Positions 42,064 to 54,386 of a DNA stretch of 64,000 nucleotides are shown here, piece by piece. The position numbers and the translations under genes were made by a program. Source of the stretch: Macrocybe gigantea. Lineage: Eukaryota > Basidiomycota > Agaricomycetes > Agaricales > Callistosporiaceae. The DNA is taken from the NCBI GenBank assembly GCA_011319805.1, contig SJRY01000004.1, positions 186,001-250,000 of the forward strand, read 5' to 3'. Under the pieces are notes generated by a model that made no database searches, was not told the DNA's origin, and worked only from the letters and a program-made list of their open reading frames with translations. Position 1 is the stretch's first letter. Every line of letters begins with the position of its first letter.

Positions 42064-45000
42064 ATGAATGCCGAGGAGGGTACACAGTCTGGCGACGATA
42101 GATCGGTTCTCCATTCGCCCGTGTTCGGAGCAGGTTTCTCTCCTCAGCCTGACAGTTGTAAGTTGTTGCTATCGCACCCATTCAGCAAGTCGTTATATTC
42201 TGATTTACTTGTAATCAATAAAGTCCGGTATCAACATGATCACCTTGACGTTCACCGTGCCGCGGGTATTTTGGCGCCGCAATACCACTATTCTGCACCT
42301 CTAAATGTGCAACAGCCTCCGCTCCTTGATACCAGACTAGTGCTTCCGACCCCAAGCGCCCAGCACGTCACATTCTCGCCTCACTTTCCCGTTATGCTTC
42401 CACATCGTAACCACCTTGCTCAAACCTTCCCTGTCCAACCGCAATCGGACACTCGTCCTTCCGTCCAGAATGGTGGCATAGTCGACTTTCGATTCACTCC
42501 TACAGAACGACGGTTGCCTGGTGGACCATCCCATGACCAGTCTTATTCACGCTCACTGGGACAACTCGCCGGCTTGACCGCAGCGAGTGACCAAAAACCA
42601 CCAGCGATGCCTTCGCCTGAGCGAAAGGAAACTTCTACGAATACACCGGCGAATAGTTCGCGAGAGCCGCGAAAGGGGGTGTCGACCGTTGTCATAGCTT
42701 GTCGTCAATGGTGAGGTCCCGCTTTTTCATTATGTTCTTTCATTAAGCCTTATAACGGAATACTAACGCATTACGGACTTTGTTACCCTGCTTGTCTTCC
42801 ATAGCCGTGGTCGGAAAATTCGTTGCGATTCGACAAAACCCGTATGTCAGAATTGCGTCCGTCGAAATAATGTATGCGAGTATGATCCTGCACCGAAACG
42901 GAGGGGTCCAGATAAGCGTCCCGGAACCCGTCAGCGATCATGTAAAAAGCGGCCTGCGGACGGTTCTGCTCCTCCTCCCCCGAAACGCAAACGCACCAAC
43001 GCAGCTCACCCCGCTGACCTGCGAGAACCTGCTCCTCTCAAAATCAAAGAGAACCTGACGAGTGCTAAGCACTCGTCGTCTTCATTAAAGCATCCAGACC
43101 GACCTCAGGAAGTTCAGCAGCAACCCAACCATAATCAAATTCTGTCAGTGGATGCCAGACTATCGACCGATCCCATATCGATCATGAAGGTATTCCTGAC
43201 TTTGCACTAATCAATCCGTTAACTGGCTGATTAGTCATTATCCTCAGTCCGAGCAGCCTCGACGATATCCCTCGTATGGCAACGAACAAGGTGTCTACAA
43301 CAAAACATCATTTCCCCGGCCGCTCGATGTGAACACGTTTTCCACAGACATCCTTCCTCGAAACAGATTTCAGTCATCATCACCTATCGTAGAGAATGAA
43401 CAAAAGTACTGGTGGGATGATTTTGTGGCACGTGTGTATCCGTGAGTGATAAATGTAGCCTGGGGCAGGACTTTGTAACGCTAATCCCTGTGTAGCTTGG
43501 AGAGTATCGAAAGCGACATCTCCTTCTTGTGCGTCCTTTTCTACAAATTTCCTTATTTCTCTGTGCTAAGCATATCGAAGGTTTGAAAATACGGGTTATT
43601 GGCTGTCCTTCCTCAACCTAGAGTATTTCATCACACGGCTACACAACGAACATGAACGGAATCAAATACCACCTGCGTTCGTACTGGCTGCCTTGGCAAT
43701 GGCCACGCTGATGCGATCAAGTGAGCTGGAAAACAAGGCTTTTGGTCGAGAGCGAGCACTGTGGTTTCGTAACGAAGCTCAGACCGCTTTGGACCTGGCC
43801 ATGTCCAACCATCGTGTTGACACCGCACATGCCCAGGCTGCCTTGGTAAGCTTGCTCGTTTTGCCGCTGACACGATACTTAGCGCCGGTATTCAGGTCCT
43901 GGCGTTATTCGAAACCTCATCCCACCCACAGCATAGCCAAGAGCGGGTCGTCGATGCACTTACAGTCCTCGACAAGATCATCCACACCATTTCGCTCACA
44001 ACGATTGACGGCAATGACCGCGACGTCTCCGTGTTCCCGTCCAGCTGCGTACCGATCGTGAATCTGGAGGCTGGCCCCAATGATTCCGCGGACAGGAAGT
44101 GTGTATGCGTGCCCCCAGGTGTCCCCCAATCTCCCAACCCTTTTACGTCGTGGTCCTATGCTCTACCTTGGGACTCGTCCTGGACTGATGCCCAGATAAA
44201 GGATGAAGAAGCTCGAAGACTATGCTGGTGTTCATTAAGCCTTGTTTGCAATTTTCTATCTCAATGCATCGCTTTCAATCAAAAGCCCCCAGACTTCTTC
44301 TTGAGTAATCCGGAAAACGTGAGTTATCCGTCTGAACTAGATTATAGTTGGTTGACATGTAGATTATAAGTATGCTCTTCTCTTTCCAGGAGAGGTCTTG
44401 GATAGAGTCTCTCTGAGCTATCGCTCCGCTGATTCTCCGTCACCGAAAGAGTCGGTTTGGGCGCTATATTGCCGCAGCATGCTCCTTTGGAGTTTCTGCA
44501 ATCGGCTCCGGCTGACGACGATTAATAACGAGGAGAAGACTGAGTTAGTTTTTGACGCCTGGGCTGAAACTCAATCCTTGCAAGATTCTCTCAAGATCCA
44601 CAGTTGCAATGTTGATACGGCATTGATTTACATGTGCAGAGAGTATGTATACAAGTAAGTACGTACTGCTCATCGCGGCGAATGATTGAGACAATGTATT
44701 CTACCAGCACCCAATTTACTATCACCCAAGCGTTGCGAAGGTTGGTCCCTTCATCAGCCATGTAGGTCATCCAGTATCTTACCATTTCTTTTTAGCTTAC
44801 AAGGTTTGGGCAGCAAAACTCCGATGTTTAAACGGAAGCAAGCAGAAGAATGGCGTAGGTCTCAAACATCTACAGCATCAGATACCAGCTTACACTCATC
44901 TAGTCTATTATCAGGATAGGGTGATCCAGGTGGTCAAAACCCATATCACACAACTCGGTAGAGTTCAGGACCATCAGCTGACTCGGCGCCCGTTCCAAGT

Positions 45001-45349
45001 TTCTTGGTTCTTAAACCAGCTGTCTATGTGAGCACGCGTCGGATCCTCATTGGAAAGTACCGATAATGACGCTTCCTTTTTCCAGTTGCCTTCTTCTATG
45101 GAGTCGTGACCGTTCTCTGAAGAACGCTCTGGTTCTGGCGAAGTCGATTCTACTTCCTGTTGAAGTCATGAATGCCCTATGGCCATGCCCAGGTGAACGT
45201 TACGGTCTTCGCTTTTCATGCAGAGACACTGACACATACCAGTCCTTCAACGCCAGTCGGACGACATGCGCCAGAAGTTAATCGAAGCATGCACCATTAT
45301 GGGAATGGATGGGCCGCAAGCGCCTAGTTACGTTTTGCCTGTGCTTTAG
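42064..45349 (+). CDS. Zn2Cys6 fungal transcription factor with fungal_trans domain
   Basis: Exons: 42064-42710 (contains a likely 66-nt intron 42160-42225), 42805-43189, 43248-43441, 43496-43528, 43581-43845, 43896-44318, 44371-44654, 44708-44740, 44796-44854, 44904-45027, 45086-45192, then a last exon to 45349. After a Pro/Gln/Ser-rich N-terminus, the cluster C-RQ-C-RGRKIR-C-DSTKPV-C-QN-C-VRRNNV-C (starting at Cys191) binds two zinc ions. It is followed by a basic stretch (KRRGPDKRPGTRQRSCKKR). The fungal_trans region has YWLSFLNLEYFITRL, FVLAALAMATLMRSSE and WTDAQIKDEEARRLCW. The last exon must shift one base near 45260 (CAGTCGGACGAC) to reach RQKLIEACTIMGMDG and the stop at 45347; as written it ends earlier. 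Target genes unknown. Confidence 0.85.
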
Positions 45350-46784
45350 CGACATGTGCCCATATGGACTGCTCCTTTATTCGTCTCCGTATTTCTATTT
45401 GCCGCTCATCTGTTGTACACCAGAACCAACCTTCATATCATCCTACACAGTTGTCGCACGCCATATCCCATTTTTATCTTCAAATGCTAAAGAGTCCGAA
45501 TTGTTTAACCATCTTGAGCAGAAGACTGACACCAAACGACGATCTTTATTAAACATAAGGTCTATGTATATTGCAATGAGCTGTCTTTCATGGCGGTGAG
45601 CGTGTACAGTTTCTGTCATGACATGTTTTACACAACTGAGAAAGCTACCACCATTTGTGCGAAACCCATCGATCAGGATCCATACAACGTTTCTCGTGCA
45701 TTACAGTCTGTCGTTCTTCTGTTATGGCCTCGGACTCTGGACCTAGTAGTTGTATTCGCCATGACTGATGCGTCATGTCCTGCGTCATGCTACTGGCACC
45801 CCATTAGGGAGCCCATCTTGACCATGAGGCGGGTCATTTCTCATTTCTCATCGTCCTCATAGTAGCTCGCCACAAAGAAATTCGGATAGCACTCCTTCGA
45901 GACATGCTGTCCTGCGAGGAGTGCTCAATGAGAGGAAAATGCACATATTCTGAATGACACGCCAGCGTATCGATGTTTATGCCATTTATGTTACCGACAT
46001 CCGACTATTCCATCCTGTCCTACTACGACCTGCACCTCGTGTTTAAGCGTATGAGCCCCCAAAGCTTCACCATTGAGTCCGGAAACTTCAGTCTTAAGAA
46101 TCTGTTGATGGGTCCATACTGTGAATACTGAAGCCTAAGAAGAAAAGCGATTCCGAAGTTGCCAGCATGTGAAAGGATGGATTTCAGGAAGAAGGAACAC
46201 TTAAGCTAGAGCAATTGTTTGCGGATGTTAGGTTTATTGTCCTTTCAGCAGAACTGCGTCCACGACTTCAACGACAAGGCAAGTTCATTATTTCCTCGCG
46301 GCGCAGCCTGAGCCTAGATGACTTTTCTGTCTCGGATCTCGATATCCATCAGCATCTCCTTGAAGCGAAATTTCGGGTTGGGAAGGTCATCACTACGTCT
46401 TGTCATGAAGGCATGGATATGGCCTCCATCCTTATCATACCAGTCTGCGTAGAAAATTGAACGTCAGGGCATACGGGAGGTGGAGGAGAACGCAACGCAC
46501 GCTATGGCCACGGGAACACGGTTCTTGGATCCCCGTGTCGTGGCTGCGCGCCAGCTCAGATTCATTGAATAGAGGGGCAATGTGCTGAACACGAGCAAGA
46601 TGAAGTTCTAGAGCTTGCCTGAAGATATTCTGCACTTTTCCTTGGCTATTCCGTTCTAGGTTCGTTTTGCAACCCAGCTATATCTCGAAACAACCATTTC
46701 TTCGACTTCTTAGCACTCTGTAAAGGCTCCGAGATTTTGTGTCACCTGTCGCATGCGATTCAAGTACCGCGTTTATCGCTCCTA
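45350..46784. other. 1.4-kb interval, nothing recognised
   Basis: Short frames with no family signature on either strand. Confidence 0.45.
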
Positions 46785-46789
46785 TCAAG

Positions 46790-47553
46790 ATACTGGCTCG
46801 GCTGCACAATCATGACTGTCCTTCAGTAACTCTGGTTGGTCTGCCTCGATTATATGCGCAAGCATGATCCCACTGACCTCGTTCCCCCTCCCGAGTGCAG
46901 TGCTGCGGGTCGCGCGTATCAAATAGTCCGTCCGCACTCCAGCTACGACGATCTTCGCGCCGGACAGAACGAGCCCCACGAGGTGCGTGCCAGCGAATGC
47001 ATTGTTCTTGCGCCTGCCGACCACCGGCTCCGTCATGGGCGTAAAATTTAGCTGCCATCTGGACATGTTGGGCTCGTATGGGTTTCCCCGTGTTGCGTAC
47101 ATGGATGATCAAAGGCGGCGGTTTGGCGTTGCGAGCCTGTGAGAGGATGCGCAAGAAGTTGTCCCGTACTGGCGTTGACCGTGACATCTGAGCGGGCGAC
47201 GGCGCGAGCACGGCTTCTTTGATGTCGAGCGGAACCAGCATGCGCTGCGCGACAGTTACGATCGTGTGCGATGAGTGAACGACCATTCGAGGTTGATTGG
47301 CAGATTACGCCATGATGAGCGTTTCGTTTCTGTGCGGGCTGAGTTTTGGCCCGGGGAATGTAAAAGCCGAACAGTGGCAAGGCGAGGTTCGCTTGCACCA
47401 GGAAAGGCAGTGAGAAGGTTTAGATCGAGGTCCAGTGAAGGGTCTGCGTCGGAAACGAATGCGTGAGGGCGGGACATCCGTGATGCTGATGTTGTAGGTG
47501 ACTAGTTCAGCAAAACCGACGAGGTTATCCATGATAGTGTATGAGTCGGACAA
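46790..47553 (-). pseudogene. isochorismatase-like cysteine hydrolase relic
   Basis: The minus strand encodes, in two overlapping frames, PPLIIHVRNTGKP then SRWQLNFTPMTEPVVGRRKN, NAFAGTHLVGL, AKIVVAGVRTDYLIRATRST and ALGRGNEV. These are the successive blocks of isochorismatase-family hydrolases. The frame changes within ACGGGGAAACCC (about 47085). The position of the catalytic Cys (usually ...FCVRATC...) reads YLIRATR, so it has been lost. The N-terminal third, with the first catalytic Asp, is not recognisable. A dead copy is the best reading. Confidence 0.55.
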
Positions 47554-47989
47554 TCAAATTAAGGAGTTATGGATTTCGGAGAGCTGATGAGGTTTCGACA
47601 GAACGAAGACATTTCCGACGTGGCGGTGGTGAGCGCGGGAGTAAACCTAGAAATCAGTAAGCGAGACAAGTAACGAACGCTCTGCCCAATATCTTCAAGC
47701 CGGTGTGCTCTATATCGGGACCTGTTCTTTGCATTCGAAGGTGGAGACAGATCGATGTTCGAACCGGTGATGGTTGGCACTTTATTTGCAGTCCCTGAAC
47801 AATGTTTTTCTCCTTAGCATGACTGTCATTCGACATTGCGTACAAGTCAAGCAGGTTCAATGGTAAACCAGTTTGATAAGGCATTCTCATCGGATCCGAC
47901 CAAGAGACGTGAAAAACGGGTAGCATTTTACAGATGAAAGACCAGCGAGCGTGAAAAGGAACAACAGGAGTAGTCTACTAAACTCCTGT

Positions 47990-48620
47990 TTATGCGGGAA
48001 TCTTAAAGGCTGACCAATGGGACTCTGCCAAAGGTAGAAAGGCGGTGTAGTGCCAGAAAGCGAGGTGTCCAAAATACGGGGTTCCCATACCTTCACTCAG
48101 GCGACGGCTCTTGGAGGCCACAACGCATTTCTTGACGATGGTGGGGGTGACCGGATATTGCGCGGTAGCAACAGCTTCGCTCAGTTCTCGAGTGATGAAA
48201 ACTAGGTGAAAGACTGGTTGAGTGCCGATCATCGTGGTCAACCAACCGTGCTCAGGTACGATTGTTAAACTGAAAAGTTGCAATGGCCTCTGCGATGACT
48301 GGTGGCTCGGAGTCGCGAACACTGACAACAAGTAGGATCGTAGACGAACCCTGCATAAGGCCAACGCCTGTCAGAGTAGACCGACTTGATTCGCCACATA
48401 TCAGTACGGGAATGGCATAGCCAAATCGGAGGATGAGACTGCGTTTTTCATATCCGAGCGCAAGTAAGATCTCCCTCACAAAGTCGTCAATAGCAGATTC
48501 CTGATCCAAGTTGCTTTCAACGCCAGATCTAAGTACTGTAGGAGACGGTATGTGTCATTGGAGAGCCCCTGCGTATCGAGAGTACCAGAAAGTAGATTGT
48601 GGGTGAGGTTGCTGAAGCTC
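47990..48620 (-). pseudogene. relic of an agaricomycete restriction-nuclease-like (PD-(D/E)XK type) uncharacterised family
   Basis: Two pieces read leftward: ESAIDDFVREILLALGYEKR, IPVLICGESSRSTLTGV, ILLVVSVRDSEPPVIAEAIA and FQFNNRT (48509-48252), then GTQPVFHLVFITRELSEAV, TIVKKCVVASKSRRLSEGM and YTAFLPLAESHWSAF, ending in TAA at 47990. I remember a large mushroom family with the layout ICG...AQTDVCL...LLLVQEDK...PQVIAEAIAAFQ. Here the putative catalytic Asp (TDV) and Glu-x-Lys (QEDK) positions read TGV and VRD, so the site is lost. The N-terminus is not found, so a decayed copy is likely. The nuclease assignment is from memory of the fold and is tentative. Confidence 0.45.
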
Positions 48621-49059
48621 TCAGTGGTACTGGACTTGGCAAATCGGACGGGTTGGGCTATAGGCTACTCCAAGCGGAAGCAAGAGCACAGTGCCGTGGG
48701 CACGTGATGCATCAACGCCTTTTTCGTTTTGAACGAAAAGACTGCGACAAGGTATCAGACGTGTCTGTCTACTTGAGCAAAGGAAACGAGTTGGATATCC
48801 CCCTCTACTGAATCGAGGGATATAGGGACCTCTTCTGTAGCATGACAAAAGTCTGGGAGGTCCTTCGTTTAACAGCACGATCGTAACCCATGTCTCCGCC
48901 GGCGAAGACGGCATTTTCTGCTAATGTTACATGAGATCACATTGTACAAATATTCCGCTCAAGTGCAGGAAAACAAGACAGATGGAAAAAGAAATCACCA
49001 TCAGATGGAGAAAAACGAGAGAACGAATCGCCGGCATCCTATCCTTGACGGGTACATAT
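48621..49059. other. intergenic, nothing recognised
   Basis: 3' flank of the NRAMP gene. Confidence 0.4.
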
Positions 49060-51645
49060 TTACCCTCCACTTCCTGTTCCGAGGCTGACAAGAACGTAGA
49101 CATTTGCACCCAAGATGATGAGGAAGATCCCATAGCCAATCACAGATGCAACGACTCCATTGCTGAAATCAAGAGCCTTTGGATTGGCCTCGATCTTCTC
49201 AACGTCCACATCATCGTTCTCACCACCGAGTTTGCTGTGAGTGGTGACTGTCTTTTCCGTGTGTCCCTTGTCGCCTAACTGCACATGAACCTCCATGCTT
49301 CGGCGCTGCTCCTGCAACTCATCGCTGCCCCCGTTAATATCTTTCCGCTCTTGGATGACGTAGCGGTCTTTAGAACCTTGTCCAGCATTGACGCTGGCTC
49401 CGTTGGATATTGGATCAATTTCAGCTCTCATAATCTTCTTTGACGACGTTAGGTAGATCAGTGGGAAAGTGATGAATGGCAGCACGATTGAGAGCACAAC
49501 TTGTGAAGCGACCAGCAGAGCGTCAACGCCAGAACGGCCGACGGCAATTGCAACAATCATTGAGGGAATCATCGCGATGAGTCGAGTGATGATTCGGCGC
49601 ATTGCAGCCTAGATATGCCGACCGTTGGCTTTGTCATTCATTCCGACAAAGTCAAGGCAGAGATACTAACGGAAACACGCCAGCGGAGGAATCCTTCAGC
49701 AACAGCCTGTCCTGCCACAGTGGCAATTATCGAAGAGCTCTGGGTAATGAAAGCGTTAGTTGTAGTCCGACGACAATTTTCGTGTACCTCGCACCTGACC
49801 AGCAGAGAGTAAGGCAATTGCAAAAAGAGTTGCGGCGCCTGAGCAAGGTCAATTATTAACGAATCGCACCGCCCAACGACATCGTTAAAATTATCCATAC
49901 CTGGCCCGACCATTTCCTTGATCAAATCATAAGCATCAAAGAGACTCGCGGGACCATCCGTGGCACCATTCGGTCCATAAAAGAAGACGGCACTAGCCAA
50001 GATCAAGATACTAGGTTTCGCCAGTCAAAAGGGGGTGAGTAAAGAACGAGTGGAACGAGGACGTACACCGAATTAATCAACACAGCAAATCCCAACAAAC
50101 TCCCCACCATATCGACCGTCCCGTGATAGATGTGAGCCTTGACGAATCCGAGCTGGTTGTTATCTCTATCCGAGTGCCTCCTCGCTTCCGTAGCATACGC
50201 GCTGGGAGGGGGTCGGCGAAAGATAGAGACGATATAGTCCTTCGAAGCGGAAAGAAGGCGCGCGAACAATGGCTTTGGGACGATCGATTCGGATGATGTT
50301 TTATCAATGGATTCGCTGGACTGGGAATACTCGGGCGCACTTTCTACCAGTGGCCTTTTGAGCGACATTCGATCCTGTGTGGCGAGGGCGGAGCCTAGGA
50401 ATATGCTATGAGGCATAACTGTCGCGCCTAGAATGCCGATGGCTAGTGTACCAGAAATGTCCGATAAGTTAAGAGAATTAGACACATTTTTTTAACAAGA
50501 AAAAAAGGCGTACATGTGTAGATGCCGCCAGATGAGAATATATACTTCGACGGAACGTAGCCCAGGAAAGTGTTGCGCCAATTAATCTCGATCCGAGGGA
50601 CGATAAGAAGCATGCATATCATCACAGCAAGGACCTCGAAGACGTTTTTTTAAATCTCGGTCACAGCCAATCAATTCTCGATATGAGATGAAGACTCACA
50701 AGGATAGCAATGAGTGTTTCAAAAAAGCGGACGGGTTTGCCCCTTAGTGGATCTCCCATGGCAAGGAGAAAGATAACATCGACGCCCGTTATTAGCACTC
50801 CGCGCCAGAGTTCAAGTTTCGGGAAGAGCAAGACCAGCGCAATGGCAGAACCCAATAATTCCGCGAGATCAGTGGCGATGATAGCGATTTCTGCAAGGAC
50901 GTATAGAGGGTAAAGCGCCAGCCAGCGGTAGAGCAACTTGTGCTTTGGCCTGTCGTGTAAAAGGAGACGACAATGCGATGCCAAGTCTAGAGCGCGCGTT
51001 AGCAAATCACCGCGGACAGTCGAGACATATGAAGGGCAAACGAGAAGCTGCGAAATGGAGATAAGTGGATGCCGGCGGGTCGTGGCGCCCCTTTGCAAAA
51101 GCTCTAGATCTTGTAGCGAGATGGGGTTGTACCCCATGCCACCAGACACATTGGAACGAATGGAAGATGGGATCCTGAAGAGGAGTCCGATACTCACCGA
51201 GGCCTGTAACGCAGCCGAGTCTACTCGCAAGAGTCTGTTAGATTTAAAAAAAAAACATTTTAGCGAGAGCGATCATTTCGGAAAAATAAAGAGACACGAA
51301 GAGAGTCAGCCAATCACCTGTAGAAATACAGCGAAAATGCCTGCCAGCAGAACGACAAACAAGAGTCTGTAGCCGAACTGTGACCCTGCCTGGAGGTCAA
51401 CACCCCAGTTGCCGCTATTTCATTGTTGCACCGAAATGAAATGTCAGTCGGTATTGATAGTGAGCGGCAAATGAAGTAACTTACGGGTCAAAGTACGCCA
51501 CGGAACATATAATACCAGCGCCAGCGTGATTCCTGAGATGGCGGAAGATAGTTATACCATACGTCTTTGCTCGCCCTTTCCAAGAATTGCGGCGAGGAGC
51601 GTCGTTGCGAGTGGAATGAGCGCTGTGAAATCCCGCTGTTGACAT
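49060..51645 (-). CDS. NRAMP/SMF-family divalent metal transporter
   Basis: Ten in-phase exons: 51645-51485, 51414-51318, 51234-51198, 50986-50700, 50634-50514, 50442-50067, 50010-49901, 49838-49795, 49739-49677, 49608-49060; 614 aa. Signature residues: the helix-1 metal-binding DPGNWGVD (split by the first intron), ATDLAELLGSAIAL, GATVMPHSIFLGSAL in helix 6 (the MPH motif), IPSMIVAIAVGRSG and VLSIVLPFITFPLIYLTS. Eleven to twelve transmembrane helices are expected, with a hydrophilic loop after helix 6 (about residues 240-320) and a charged cytosolic insert before the last helix. Family members import Mn2+, Fe2+ and similar ions with protons at the plasma membrane or endomembranes. All junctions are GT-AG. 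Confidence 0.92.
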
Positions 51646-54386
51646 GCTGGTGAGGGACTCGACGAACGAAGCGGAAAGGATGAGACAGTAGATATAAAGA
51701 GCAAAAGAAATTATTTGCGACCACACGCAAAAGGAATGGATAAATGACCCAGAAAACAGAACTGCTGGTATGTACTAGTATTTTTCGACTGGTCTTGGAC
51801 CGTTTACTGGTGCCTTGGTATCTCCTGATCGTCCCGACGACGTTAAATGGCATAGATCTTGACTTGGCATGTTTTCTTGGCCTCAACTTCAGTGCGATCT
51901 GGCCGTGTTCTACAAACATCCTGCCTTCTCGACGTGTCCGGGACCATTCGTCCCCATCCTTTGTGCCTATCTTGATGGCATTGTTTCTCACATTTATCCT
52001 CTGGAGGACGAGAAACTAGATGGTATCTTGACCTGGTGTACGTGGACTAGGACATCTGGATGAGCAGCACGAAGACGGTTTAGCGTTTATCGACCTACTT
52101 TCCACAATAGACGAAGCCGTGCCTTTGAAACGAAGCTGCGTGATAAGATAGATATTCTTCTGCCGCCGGTGACGTTACCTGCTGAACAATCAATCACTTT
52201 GAAGGCTACGATGCTTCGGACGTCGAAATCCCATGGTCAGCTGTGAAGTCACCCAGCTTCATACCCGGTAAATAGAGTAGCGCAAAATCCAAAACATACG
52301 GGAATCTCCACAACAACAAATCGGATAGTGCCTTACGAAACGCCCAGGTCATTGGACAGCCCCAGGTGAGAGATACGCAGAGAACAATTCTTATCGAGCT
52401 TAGCGCCTGTTTTGCATGTAGTTGTAATCGTGCGAGACTACCAGCGGTGCGAAGGGAGCCATTGCCATATTTTGTGATGCCTCTGTCTGTATATGTCCTT
52501 TTCTATTGAATGGTGCCATTACACGGCATTGGAGGGCACAAACAAAGATAGTGGGTTCACCTGTGGTTCTCGAGGAAGCCGAGGGGAACTGGTGCAGTCA
52601 ATCGCCACGTCGACCGTGGGCGTCGTCCAATTTGCGATCCGTTCCTGAGCGCAAGCGGTCGAGTGACATGGCTGAGGTATCATGTTTGGTACTCCCTTAG
52701 TGTCGACGGCGGCGTAGAGAATATCGTAGTTTCGTGAGCTGTAAAGGAATGGTATATTTCGTTGCCAATAACTGGGGCGATAAAGTAGACGCACTTGCTG
52801 CCATCAAAACAATTTACGTTAGCTATAGGGACCTTGAAATAGTCAGAGTCTAACGTCCAACGTTCAGGGGCACAGTGTCAAAAGAGAGTGACTACCGGGC
52901 ATCTAGAGGGCCCGAGAGTCGACAACGACATAATGGTAGCAACGAGCGACGCCAGTGCCATTGCAGTTGTTGAATCGCAAGTTGATCGCCGAGGCTCTGA
53001 TCGCACAAGGGCATGCAGAAATGTGGAGGTGTGTAGAGTCGAAGATGATCTTGAGCAAGTCGATGGAATAAAAATCGGCTCCGCAATGCTTCTCCGATGG
53101 CACTGACCTGACTTCTGCTGTCCCTGAATCATAACCCAACATCTCACTATCTGGCATGGATGAGGGATCGCATCGCCTTGAGTCCGTGTTCACGGCCGGA
53201 ACATGGATAACGATGTCCTGATTTTGGACAGACGAACGGCCCAGAGAGATTTGACGCGACTTCAGTAATTTGAACAAATCAAGGAAATACGTACGGGCCT
53301 AGATACCTACAGTACAGATATTGAAATCTAGAATGTATGGGTCCGATAAGAACTGGAGCCCGACGCATTATGCCTTATACGAAAAGAACAAGTTGCACAG
53401 TGGCGAGATTGAAGACTGCATCTTTTGTAACTGTTTGAACAAATATTGCATTTGAAGCCAGCCAGAGAAACTCGACGAGAATTTGAGAGAAAAAGAGGTG
53501 GATCATAGAGTGGACAAGCGTGATGCAATGGCGACAATGACCACTCACTAACCCATTGCCGAACGATCCACATCAGAAGTATACTCCGACCTTGTGAACA
53601 CCGATAAGCTCGGTGTACGAGGTGCATTCGGGAAGTGTGCCGAATTTAGTTATAGTCCCTAGAGATTTCTGGATGCGTGCTGGGGAATGGTTGCGAATCT
53701 TCTGAGTACCTGCTAAACCATCGGATTATGTTAAATGGAGTATCTGACAACGACGTTTGGTCGCCAAGACCTACTTGAAACATTTTTGGCGTTGCGTTGG
53801 ACCTAGCAGTCCTAACGAGTTGTCAAGTAACAAACGATAGACGACAATGCAGTACGTACAAGACACAGGCAGTGGTGTGGGCCATGTGATTGGACAAACG
53901 AGGCCTAGGACACGCAAATCCGCGTGAGAGTACGTTTCGCAGATACATTGAGAAAAGTTGTCCCGTGGTGGAATGAATTAGGAACGAACCCGTTCTAGTT
54001 ACATGGGGGAAGATACAATCCCTTACCCCTCATCTCAACTCGCCGCCGGGTATTTCTTGGACGTCGAGAAGACCGCCGGCGATGGAGGAGACAAACAAAA
54101 GCGGATACGGGGTGTGGCGAACGTCTGATGGAGCGCCTCGACTGCAAACTGTGACAACGCCAGCTGACGATGTCCCTGTATCCGTGTATCCGTGACTTTC
54201 GACATCAGACCAAGTACTTTGAGGCGGAAGTGATCATGTTGAGAAAGCGTCTGTCTTGTTGGCGTTTCGATTATCCTCATTACAATTGGCAGAAAGCTTT
54301 CGTAAGACATTTGACAGTGCTGATTCGGAAATCTTTCCGCGGTACAAACCTGCAGTCACGCGGAGTCGAAATCTCAAATATTTTGA
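51646..54386. other. 2.7-kb intergenic between divergent genes
   Basis: Small frames on both strands (for example 52903-53277 minus) show no family. The interval carries the promoters of the NRAMP gene and of the beta-lactamase-like gene. Nothing else seen. Confidence 0.45.
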
